The notes under the pieces were generated by a model. That model searched no databases, was not told where the DNA came from, and saw only the letters and a program-made list of their open reading frames with translations. Position numbers and translations under genes: made by a program. A DNA stretch of 58,104 nucleotides from contig JADGJT010000114.1 of the NCBI GenBank assembly GCA_027604005.1, positions 3,474-61,577 on the forward strand, written 5' to 3'. This DNA comes from Dinochytrium kinnereticum (lineage: Eukaryota > Chytridiomycota > Chytridiomycetes > Chytridiales > Chytridiaceae). This document shows positions 23,479-33,385 of this stretch, piece after piece. Numbering within the stretch: position 1 is the stretch's first letter; every line of letters starts with the position of its first letter.

Positions 23479-24373
23479 ATGTCCGACATCCCTGAATGCT
23501 GCAAGTCTGGGTTCATATGGTCAGGCACGCCAGTTGGAAGCATCGGCAAGGTCGGAAATCTCGACGCTTACATATCAATGGCATCGGCCGAGTCCGATAG
23601 CTACATTATTATACTACCCGACACATTCGGCCACAAGCTCCCCAACACCCAGCTGATCGCCGACAGGTTTTGTCTAAATCATGCTATTTGGCTGCTGACT
23701 TGTACATGGCAGTTTTGCAAAGGCAGGCTTCAACTGTATCGTTCCAGATATTCTGAATGGGGAGGCATTGAGCCCAGTGGGCATGGACAACCTCCTTGAT
23801 GCACCGAAAGGCTTTGGAGATATGATCTCAAAGACTTGCCGAAAGATCATGACTGCACCATCATTTGTTCCCTGGATGCTAAGACACAACGAGAAGATGG
23901 TATGTGCCTTGTGGAAGCTTCCAAACTTTATCTCACCATCGTCACGGAAGACCATGCCGTTTGTTGAAGCGGTTTTGGAAGAAATAAAGATCAGCAGGAA
24001 GGCAAAAATGGTCGGTGTTGTTGGATACTGCTTTGGAGGTCGTTACAGCACCATCTGCGGCGCCGACGATCGTGTAAATGCCATCGCATCTATTCACCCG
24101 TCCATGCTCAGTCTTCCGAAAGATATTATACGGTGGAAGGCCCCGAGCTATTTTGCCTTTGCTGAAAAGGATACCGTGGTACCCCTTTCTCAAGCAAAAA
24201 CCATCGAGCAGGCAGCTAAAGATCGCGGAGTAACAGCCGAGGTGAAGGTTTTCAAAAACATGAACCATGGATTCGCTGTGAGGGGGAACGAAGACCTGGA
24301 AGATGTCATGCTGGCTAAAAACCAATGCCTTCAAGACATTATCACCTTCTTCAACGTACACTCACCGAAATAG
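23479..24373 (+). CDS. Dienelactone hydrolase family protein, copy B
   Basis: Three exons, 23479..23666, 23713..23899 and 23951..24373, give 265 residues. Landmarks align with copy A: MSDIPECC, WSGTPVGS, DTFGHKLPNTQLIAD, IVPDILNGE, nucleophile GYCFGGR, acid in FAEKDTV and histidine in MNHGFA. It has fewer introns than copy A, but two positions are shared, at LIAD|S and just before TMPF. The second intron is 51 nt, a multiple of three without a stop, as in copy A. It has an unusual acceptor (GGAAG), so retention would add 17 residues before TMPF. A soluble hydrolase is expected; no substrate can be deduced. Confidence 0.85.
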
Positions 24374-24552
24374 ATTGCTAATAATAGACCCAAAAGTTCT
24401 CGATGCCTTCGCACTCTGCGGCGTTCGTCAATCCATCCAGCCAAATACATATCATGCAGCACACAAAAGTAAAGCAAAACAAAAACGAAAGTAGAAGCCT
24501 TAACAGTCCTTTATTGGTATGGAGGAATCATCGCACTTGGCAGCAAAGCATC

Positions 24553-24933
24553 TTAGTTGGAGCCTTCCTTGAACAGGATTTTCTATATGATCAAAAAAGC
24601 ATAGTGAATCAAGAGTCTCGGTACAAACTATGAAAACTTACGGTTTCACCCATCTTGCCAGCATTCCACCTGGCCATCTTCAAAGCCTGCTCCTCCCTCC
24701 TGAGGGCAACAACCCTGACCTCCTCCTTGACGACACGCCTCAAGGCAGACGCGGCAATGTTGGCGACTTGAAGGTACCTGACAAGAAGGGTCAGCCATAA
24801 TTCCAGAGATCGATCCGCATCAATAAATGATGGTGAAAAGAGGGAGTCATTCCATGGAATGAATGTAGCCACTGGATGATGAGTTTTTTTTAAATACTCA
24901 CGAAAGACCGGCCTCTCTCCAGAAGAACGACAT
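24553..24933 (-). CDS. ATP15: Mitochondrial F1-ATP synthase epsilon subunit
   Basis: Three small exons, 24933..24902, 24777..24642 and 24582..24553, give a 65-residue protein in frame. It begins MSFFWREAGLSYLQVANIAA and continues RRVVKEEVRVVALRREE and KMARWNAGK, the pattern of the fungal and mammalian F1 epsilon (yeast ATP15). This is the small stalk subunit that stabilises the gamma-delta rotor of ATP synthase in the matrix. The N-terminal residues are not a cleavable presequence, as usual for this subunit. The terminal exon codes for only nine residues (KILFKEGSN). Confidence 0.9.
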
Positions 24934-25900
24934 TTGTGGTTGAGGTTTGTGAGTTGGTGAGTTGAGGTTGAGGTTTGCGTTTTTCTCTCAATGGTGTCAC
25001 AGGCCAATTTTCTTAGAGAGCGAAGTCTTCCCTCTTAGCACTCGCCATCACTTCAACGCAATTCATTATTTGGGAGTTTCAGATAAGAAATAGTAGGGCT
25101 TAAGTAATCTATAGCTGGGGACACATTACAAAAGTTAGTCCCTCTAAACCAATGATGAGGGCTGATTCACAAGCAAGTCATGGCTGATGTACATTCTTCA
25201 CTCCTGCAGACAGCATCCATTTGTCTAGCCAAAGTTTCATTGGCAGTTAGAATATATTAACACCAAAGTTACCATAACCAGATAAATACTATACGGAATT
25301 CGATGTTGTAAAGCTGCTGGTGAAAATAAACGGACTCAGTCATTGGACTTATTCCAGCGTCTTCGCCTGGTATGTAAGGGACGTATCTACGCAATTCAGT
25401 CTTAGATATCCACCAATCTTCTTCCACTTTATGCTTGGCATGGCGAGCGAATGCAAGACGCGCATAACGCAAATATTCGGTTTCTTTTACCAATTTTTTT
25501 TTTTGCAAAAGATATACACGTTATTCCCGCGATCATGTATGCAATAACCGCCTAGGAAGGCCCTTGAACAAAACGGTAAAAGCTCAGAAAAAACAGCCCC
25601 TCAAATCGTAGAAATTGCTCTGGTCTCTGTGGATAACATTAGCCTGTTATCGCAGAAAGGAAGCCAAAACCAAAACGAAGCCTGTCCAGGAGATTGCATG
25701 GGGGATATCAACATCCGCTCGAGCGTATTTTCGGCGGTGACGAGGTCAAGCGCGCGCGCAAAGAAAGTCATCGCGGCCGAGACACTCGCTCGCTGGTCCC
25801 AAACCAGAGACATCCAGAGGAAAATTTGACAGGTTTATCGTCATTCAAGCCCTGCCCATGATCGCAGGCTGGCCTGAACTTCCGTCCACCCATCACTCCC
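24934..25900. other. Divergent intergenic region; no supported gene
   Basis: Lies between the F1 epsilon start and the patatin-like gene start. Two minus-strand open frames (25269-25508 and 25601-25813) are present, but neither shows a recognised domain, and no splice that links them convincingly was found. Confidence 0.5.
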
Positions 25901-27523
25901 ATGGATGCAGCACCGTCCCAACCGATTATGTCTGAAGCGTCGAGTGTGCCAGTATTTGTGGTCCAGGGTGTCATCGTCGTGACCATTGCATTAGCCCTTC
26001 TACTCGGTACGGCATTGGTGGGAACTGGGTTTTCGAGACCACGATCTTCTGGTTCAATAGCAAAGAGGAGATTGATAAAGGATTCTAAAAAAAGCATAAA
26101 GAGAGAGAAGGAGTGCGATAGGGAGTCGGGCCAGCTCTTTCACTTTATTCCGAGCAGGAGGTTGGCAAATTGTTCAAAGGAAAAGGAACTGTTTGGTAGC
26201 CTTGGAATTGATTACTTCAGGTTGGTGGGAGCCTAAGTTTGGCGCTTTTCGATAAAATGGTCACTCACCATTCCTTTATGGCAAAAAAAAGGGTGTTCTT
26301 TGGTCCAGCCTCTGGCCCACGCTGCTTTGTCACGGTTGGTTTCGAATCCCAGATCAAGGATCTAGTATACCAAGGAAATCTAACACGACCCAAATGGCTG
26401 GTGGCAAGTTCAAGCTCGAATCATTAACCTGACTGTGGCTAATATCGATTTTCTAGGGAGCCTCAACGAGCGCCTTACGGTTCATGGCCCTCTTGACATC
26501 TTTAGCGACAGGGCGGGACGTCACAGCTGAGCTCAAGGAACACTACTGCGAGATGTATTACAAAAAGGGAGACACACCTCAAGTTCTTCGCCCAATGATG
26601 GAAGCCTGTTACCGTATCTGCGCGCCAGAGGAGGCGCTTGAAAAGGCTCTGGAGAATCCGTTATTTCGAATAGCGATCTTGGTGGCCGATATTAACCCGC
26701 GATACCGGCACCTCCCTGATTGGCATCTCAAGTCAATTCTGGTCTATTATGGATTGAAGAATATTATTAGCCCAAAGTACCTGTCTGGATTGGTTTCTAG
26801 AATTTGCTTTTACTCGGGAGATAAGGAGCCCAGGTTTTTGTCTAATGGTCTCGGAGGGCCTGGGAGCATAAAGTACGTGAAGCTGACAAAGAAGAACATT
26901 TATGCCGTACTGCATGCCACAACGTGCATTCCATTTATTCAGGTGAGAAAACCTCATTTTTTATTTATTTCCCTCATAGAAAAGTGACGTTAACCACCTT
27001 GTCTGAGTCTAACAATTTTTCATAGGAACGCTGCACCCACATTCCAGACTTTGGCGACGGTCTCTTCGTAGACGGCGCCTTAACAGACTACACTCTCAAT
27101 GTCCATCTCCAAAATCCCGAATTTCCCGCTCTCCTCCTCGGCGACTGTTTACAACGCCACTTCTCCCCAACGGTCTTCGACACAAAAGTTCCCTGGCGCA
27201 CACCCCCCTCCACCTTCTTCGACCACTGCTCCCTGATCCACCCTTCGCAAGCCTTTACCCAGCGCATCCCAGACAGATCTCTCCCATCAGTAGGAGACTG
27301 GTTCAAGCCTATTTACATTGAAGAGCCCAGGAGGAGACATCGGAATTGGAGATTGACTTACGATCTTTCCAATTCGGTTTGGGAAGACACTTTTTTGGAG
27401 CTGAGGGAGAGGGTGAGGAGTGGGAGGTTGGTGAGGGAAGAGGAGGATGATGCGTCCATCTTTGGGAAGGTCGTGCAGATGCATAGTGAGATGCTGAGAA
27501 GTGTTTTGGAGTTATTTCCTTGA
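25901..27523 (+). CDS. Patatin-like phospholipase family protein with N-terminal TM segment
   Basis: Exons 25901..26220, 26292..26400, 26457..26942 and 27026..27523 give 470 residues in frame. A hydrophobic helix (about residues 18-44) sits near the N-terminus, followed by a basic stretch. The catalytic region resembles the bacterial patatin-like branch that has GASGGPKW and then GSSIGAWR. Here the equivalents are GPASGPRCF and, spanning an intron, GASTSALRF, and the acid is in the DGA motif of LFVDGALTDYTLN. The nucleophile elbow thus reads GxSxS instead of GxSxG. A membrane-attached lipid acyl hydrolase is the expected role if active. The acceptor at 26291 is AAAAG, which is atypical. The likeness to bacterial members suggests either an old shared family or transfer. 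Confidence 0.7.
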
Positions 27524-27809
27524 TATGGTGGATTATTGTTATCTCCTGGCTCCCCCCTTTTTTTTTAATATTTTTTTTGTTGTCCGTGGATGCCATTAAA
27601 AATATCTTAGACGGCTTTTGTTTTTGTCAAGCAGCCTTCTGCTGTTTCTATATCGCATACTCAACAGCAATTTAACTGCAGTATATTTCAATAAAATAAA
27701 TACAATCATGTAGCAGGGTGATAGAAAAAAGAATTTCTTTAATTCTTATTGTACTGTGATCTTTGATCAAATTATTAGAACAATAAAGTAAGAAAAGAGA
27801 CCAAAAGAC

Positions 27810-28977
27810 CTACCCAGATTGTCGATAACCACCCCGAGAACCAGAAAATGGCCTCGAATGTCCATACCCACCTGCAGAACTCGAATGGCCCCCAAACTGA
27901 CCATAACCACCCCTGGAACCCGGTAAGCTCCGAGAATGTCCATATCCACCCCGTGAGCCACCAGACTGCCCATAAGCACCTCTTGAGCTCGACATCCCTC
28001 CAGCCCCATACCCACTCGAATTATATCCCCCGATCAATCCCGAACCTGACCCCTTAACTCCACGTAAAACGCCTCTCCATCCAAACATCCTTCCATAAAC
28101 CACAGCCAGCTCTCCAGCCGTCTTGGCGGGTTCCCCTGTTTGAGTCTTCCGAACAACCACCTTTGGCTTGATTTTTGATGCTGGTTTTGATGGTGCTTCC
28201 TTTTCACGGTTTAGAGCTTCCCTTTTTCTTTGACGCTTGTGTTTGCTCTGTCGTGGAGGTTTTTTTGTGCCGGGTTGGCGGGGCATGGATGCAGGTGGGG
28301 AGGATTGAGCGGCTTTTTTTGCGAGAATGTGGTCCTTGTATGATTTTCTGGGAGAGTCTTCCTTGTCAAGTGGAGGTGGATTTAAGGGAATGTGTTCGAG
28401 TCGCTTCGTCCATCGTTTCTTGATCTATTGAAGAAGAGGGAGATTCTTAGAACACTTTTAGGTGGATCAAGAAACTTACATTCAGGAAACGCTTGTTTTG
28501 TTTGATGATGCTCTTAAGGGTGACCGCTACAGATTCCAACCTTTCTCTTATCTCATTCTCCTCGTCACTGAGTAACAGTCAGGTATTATGATCATGCAGT
28601 GAAAAGCACGAACCTATCCCACTCAATCTTTCGTTTAATCATGACACTGTCGTAATCCTTCGTCTCATCCCGGATCGTTACAAGTAGGGAATCGTCGCTT
28701 TGAAATAGCCGAAATGCATGCTCCTCAGTCTGATCTTTTATTTCTTAGCAACAACCTGTAAGCATTCATGGCTCTAAATTCAAAACAAGCTACCTTTATT
28801 ATTGTCATGTTCACCAGGAGACAAAGTCTTCTCCTCCTCATCCTCTTCTTCAAAGTCGAAAGCCCCAGCAAGAAGCTCATCTAGCCTGTTTTGGGCTCTG
28901 GATGCAGCTGCCGGTTCAAGCAGGAACGGGTCAGTTTCATCCTCTGCGTCATCAGCCTTTCGCTTCCTTGAGCTCAT
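27810..28977 (-). CDS. Basic, low-complexity protein with Gly/Ser/Tyr-rich tail; family not recognised
   Basis: Exons 28977..28794, 28743..28614, 28567..28480 and 28424..27810 give 338 residues in frame. The start MSSRKRKADDAEDE looks like a nuclear localisation signal, followed by an acidic Glu/Asp run. The middle is a charged helical region (RKIEWD, NEIRERLESVAVTLKSIIK) ending in TKRLEHIPLNPPP. A Lys/Arg-rich segment (PRQSKHKRQRKREALNREKE) precedes a tail of SRGGYG, SGGSRGG and GYGHSR repeats. Such RGG/SYG tails often bind RNA or drive condensates. A nuclear or nucleolar protein is inferred. A start at 29040 upstream is possible but adds only a Lys-rich stretch. The first acceptor could be 9 nt further 3'. 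Confidence 0.65.
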
Positions 28978-29241
28978 ATTTGCTATGTGTGAAAACTTTT
29001 TTTTGGCATCGTCTCTTTTATTTTTTTGGAGGTGGACCAAATGGCTTTATAGAAGCTTCGAAAGGAATAATGAAAAAAAAAACACAACAGAGCACCGTTA
29101 GCCGGCTAGCCGTTTTAAAGAGAAATAATAATGAAGACAAGGGAATGGAATGGAAGAAAAATAGATAATAAAAAGTAATAAAAAATAAAGAATAGAGGGT
29201 GAAAAACGATCCTCCAACTCTACATCGAAAAGAACATTTTT

Positions 29242-31557
29242 CTACATCCTCTGAAGTCGGTTAATAACATAGGCGGTCACCAACACAATTCCCGCCGAAA
29301 TCGCCACGTTCACCGGAAGAGGCGCATCCCTCAAGAAATCCATAACAGACGGCGTATCATCCACCCTCCTCTGAACAATAGCATTTGCCCCAGCAGCCAC
29401 CATCACACCATTATCCACTGCCCTGGCTGAGATAGTGTCAGTTGTGGTCACAGATGCTGCATCAGCAGCTGGTGCGACATTAGGGATGCCAACCACAAGC
29501 GACAACTTCGTCCAACCAGCCTTCTTCGCCATGGCAACCGCATCCTCAAGGTCACGGTTAGATGAAAGGTGGACAATATCGCCCTCATCATCTTCATAGC
29601 TGATTCGATTGGTTCCAGGGGCGTCATCTCCAGAGACAGCCATACCGGTCTTCGTCTTCACTAGGTTGATAAGCTCGGCAAGGTCGGTGGAGGACGAAGT
29701 GAACCGGAACACCTTTGAGGTACGTGGATCACGAAGCTTGAAACCAAAGCGAAGGTCATCACCCTGGGGGTAGGAGAATGCCGTAGATTGCGGAGCAACC
29801 GAGGAGGCCGCGTCGACTTCCCGTCTTCCGGCGTTAGACCTCGGGGAGTGAGCGGGAGGTGGGGAGGTGCGGTAGGAAGGCATGTAGCCGATCGGAGACT
29901 GAACGGGAGGTTGTTGAACTTGCTGGCTATGGTAAGCGTTTGCGCTGGTGATAGAGCGGGTGTCTTCGTTGTTGGCAGAGTAGATGTCGGATTCGGTGTC
30001 GACAACCGACCCTCCAGCAAAAGTGGAGTTCCAGAACTTATTCCACATAGGGCCAGAGTCGGTGCCCACGTTGGCCTCGAGCCCTCCATCTTTTGCCAGC
30101 TGGAAAGAAAATAAGTTAGATGTTTGAGAGGAAGGTAAGACGACAACAAAGGCAAACCTACCAAGTAATCAAGCATGGCCATAGTCAGCGTCATGACATC
30201 AACGAGTCCCACAATTGAGCTGTTGTCAACAACAGGGAGATGGAGATAGTGCCCAACTGTGGGGGGAAAGTTCAGATAAAAATTGATTAAAGGTTATAAC
30301 AAAACACCTACCATTCAACTTCTTGAGAGCATCAAGAATCGAGAATGATGAAGGGACCGAGTCCGGGTGGGGAGTCTATAAAATGAAGTATGAGTAGAAT
30401 GATCTCGGTATAAAATCTGAATGGGTAACTTAAACAAGACATACCATCACTCGAACGACGGAGGTAGTAACGGGGTCTAACCCAGCAGCAATCACACGAA
30501 GTACAATGTCTTTGGTGGTGAAGATACCTCCAAGGCGATCTTCCCCATCCCCACTGCTCAAGACCAAGATGGCAGTCTGATGAAAGTCTTTCATCACCCT
30601 CGCCGCATCCCTCACAGTGGCCTTGACGCTGACCTCAGGAACATCGTCGCCGTTCGACCTGGAAAGAACGCTCGAAAGGTCAGGGCATCCGTGTTGAGCC
30701 CTGATGACGTCGACATGGTCTGATGCAACAGTTCCACGACGCTCAAGCACCTCCATAGCAGCCACAATGTTGGCATCCTCATTGACCTTCCTCTCGAGGT
30801 CATCAAGACGTTCAAAGACACATTTGGTAATGTCGAGAAGACCCACAACGTTGGTTCCACCACCACCCGTGGTTGTGGAGTGAGGTGTGCCTCCTTCTGT
30901 CGACCCGTCATCAAACTCATCCTCATCCTCTTCGTTTGCGGCAATGACGGGAAGGTGTCGGAAACGGCGGGCAACCATAATGTTAAGAGCCTCATTCCTA
31001 GATCCCTTGTCATTTACTGAGATGGGGTTACGAGTCATGACCTGAGCGACGGTGGTCGTCCTGGCATCTAAACCTTCGGCAACGACTCTATAGGCAATGT
31101 CCTTGTCAGTTAGGATACCAGAGAGCTGCCCCTCCTCCGTAACGGCCAAAACGGCATCAGCTCGCTTGGCAGCCATCAGCTGGGCGGCCTGGACAATTCG
31201 AGCAGACTCCAAGACAGTGATGGCAGATGCAGGCCTCAAGGAGGATACGGTTCCGGTCTTGTTGGGACGGCGAGCTCCTCGGTCAGGTCCCATAGAGCTC
31301 CGCTTGGTCTTTCGGGAGAGCTATATTGTTCGTAATAGGGTATGTGATTAGCAACTTAAGGATAACAAGGTCCGGAATCCTACCTCCTGCTCGACCTTCT
31401 TACGAATCGCATCATCCCTCCTTTTGTTGCGATGGCGGAAGAGATCGTTGTTGGCGGAAGGGTTGACTCCGGACGATGTGACCCTATCCCTTTCAGAGTA
31501 GCTCTGCTGTCGGGACTGCGACTGAGAGGACTGGTAGGGAGCTCCAACTGACGACAT
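29242..31557 (-). CDS. Four-CBS plus PB1 domain membrane protein (mug70-like)
   Basis: Exons 31557..31384, 31320..30445, 30375..30312, 30256..30162 and 30099..29242 give 688 residues. After a Ser/Gln-rich start come two tandem CBS pairs: SGILTDKDIAYRV with RRFRHLPVI (about 85-235), and GGIFTTKDIVLRV with YLHLPVVDN (about 260-405). Then comes a PB1 domain (about 518-610; FGFKLRDPRTSKVFRF and YEDDEGDIVHLSSNRDLEDA), and finally a C-terminal hydrophobic helix (NVAISAGIVLVTAYVI), suggesting tail anchoring. This order matches the fission yeast mug70-type family. CBS pairs bind adenine nucleotides and PB1 domains pair with other PB1 proteins, so a nucleotide-sensing scaffold is inferred. Nothing looks broken. 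Confidence 0.92.
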
Positions 31558-32423
31558 TTCAAACCAGGTCCAAGACGGACGTTAAGCGTGCAAGCTTTGG
31601 TAAAGGAAAGGAGATGAGGGCTGTATATGTGCGGATTAGTATCGATGCGGTACTTGTGAAAGATGGTCTCGAGTAGTTGAAGTTATTCAAAGTTCTGCTT
31701 GAAGCAGGGGGTTGCGACGAGCAAGAGCTAGCAACCCCATTGGACGGTGAGGGTGGTTGTTTGTTGTGCGTTTATACGCAGCCACCCACCACCACGGACA
31801 GCACCCAACCATCCATTGCACACGCAACACACGCATGCAGGCGAAACAGGGGGGTCGTCGCAAGGGGAGCTCACCTCGCTTCAACGGACAACCAGCAGCC
31901 AGCAAGCAGCAAGCAAATGGTTCGTCGCTTCAAACGTCCATCAACAAACGCAAAAGTTTTTTTCCTTTTCCTGCACGGTATATACCTCTGGTGGATAGTC
32001 ACACAGCAAGCGGACGTAGATACTGTGAGCGCAGAGGGAAGCGGCATATATACCGTCTATGGGCACTTATGGAAGAGGCTGGCGGCAGTGGGAAACAAAG
32101 TGGAAACAGGACCGTGCGTGTGTAACGCCAGGGCCTCAAAGAAAGCCTGGAGCAGTATATACTCAATGAGCGAGTGAGTGTCGTGTGGGTATATTCATCC
32201 TTCTGATCTCTGATTCCCTCTGATCCCCTCTGATCCCCGCCAGCAGCGACCCGCTCTGCTGAAGTTGGAGGGAGAACAAAAACTGCCCGCCGAGCCACCC
32301 ATGCAGGATTGCTGACTTCACTTATGACAATGGTCATCGCCGACCGAAAGGTGTGAGTTGGCGTGAAGGAATGCGTGGCTACGCCGGGATGGCTGCTGCT
32401 CAAACAGACCACGTCCATAAGCG
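31558..32423. other. Intergenic region upstream of the CBS-PB1 gene; no gene seen
   Basis: Promoter of the minus-strand CBS-PB1 gene and 3' flank of centrin. A short direct repeat of CTCTGATCCC-like units lies at about 32200-32240. Open frames on both strands lack recognisable features. Confidence 0.5.
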
Positions 32424-33310
32424 TTAATCCCATACTTTAAGAAGCTATAATGGCAGGAGGAAAAAGAAAGGGAACTGTTACCAACAGAAAAGAAACTACT
32501 TGCCGCCGCCCAAGACTCACCTTTTTGAAATCCTCCATGCTGACCTGCCCATCACCATCCAAGTCCGCGTGCCGAATCATCTCGAGCGCTTCTTCACCCG
32601 AAAGTTCCTCACCCAGCCCTGATAAAACGGCAAGGAGATCCGCCGCCGATATGTAGCCATTGTTATCACTATCCATGGCGTCGAACGCCTCCTTTATCTG
32701 GCGTTCAGTTTTAAAGACTGCAAAGCTGCCAAAGTTTTCAATCATTCTGAAGGAGAGAATATATGGTCAGGGAGCAGCTCGTTGCTTATTTCTGTATAGA
32801 GGTTTATTGGCTACTCACACGAGAAACTCCTCGAAATCAATGGTCCCGGTGTTGTCAACGTCAACTTTAGAGATCATTCCCTGCAGGTCCTCCGGTGTGT
32901 GTGGAATCCCGAGAGATATCATGACATCTCGAAGCTCCTCAATGTCAATGAACCCGTTGTGATCCTTGTCAAAGAGGTGAAAAGCTTCCTGTGAAAGGGA
33001 ATAATCATAAGTCAAGAAAGTGAGGACCGAATTAAGCAATTTAAAAGCGACATATCCAGCCTACCTTATAGTAATCCTTTTGCTCCTGAGACAGCGGAGT
33101 CTTCTCGGGCAAGTCATCATGCTCCTCAATCCTGCTGCTCTTCTGCATAGGCGACTCCCTCCCTCTTCCCCCATCCAGCGGGGGAAATCCAACCACACTG
33201 CTGTTTCTTCCATCAGAGAGGGGTCTTGCGGTGCGCCTCCCCGCCGACGCCGTGCTGTCCGCACTCCCAGAGCCCGTTCTGGTTGAGTGGTCATCAACGC
33301 TCCTCCTCAT
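32424..33310 (-). CDS. Centrin-like EF-hand protein
   Basis: Exons 33310..33065, 32988..32819, 32746..32521 and 32444..32424 give 220 residues. Four EF-hand loops are evident: DKDHNGFIDIEE, DVDNTGTIDFEE, DSDNNGYISAAD and DLDGDGQVSMED. The linker helices and spacing are centrin-like, closer to centrin/CDC31 than to calmodulin. Centrins act at basal bodies, centrosomes and contractile fibres. The roughly 80-residue Ser/Arg/Gly-rich N-terminal extension is longer than in canonical centrins (about 160-170 residues). The C-terminus, encoded by a six-codon exon, reads LLKVWD. The ATG at 33310 was chosen; the open frame reaches a TTG at 33325. Head-to-head with the CH-domain gene at 33386, so a shared role at the zoospore flagellum is inferred. 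Confidence 0.88.
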
Positions 33311-33385
33311 TGAGAATGTTGACAATCGTGCTGTGTGACCGTGACAACTTTAGAGGGTTTTGGGCTGCATGGAATTGATGCTTCG
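33311..33385. promoter_or_regulatory. 75-bp bidirectional promoter between centrin and CH-domain gene
   Basis: Start codons at 33310 (minus) and 33386 (plus) are separated by only 75 bp. A short upstream open frame (ATG at 33369, six codons) precedes the plus-strand start and could reduce its translation. Confidence 0.6.

Noticed and set aside
26330..26360. GGTTTCGAATCCC, which resembles a tRNA T-arm
   Set aside because: It lies within a coding exon of the patatin-like gene, and no matching acceptor or anticodon arms surround it.
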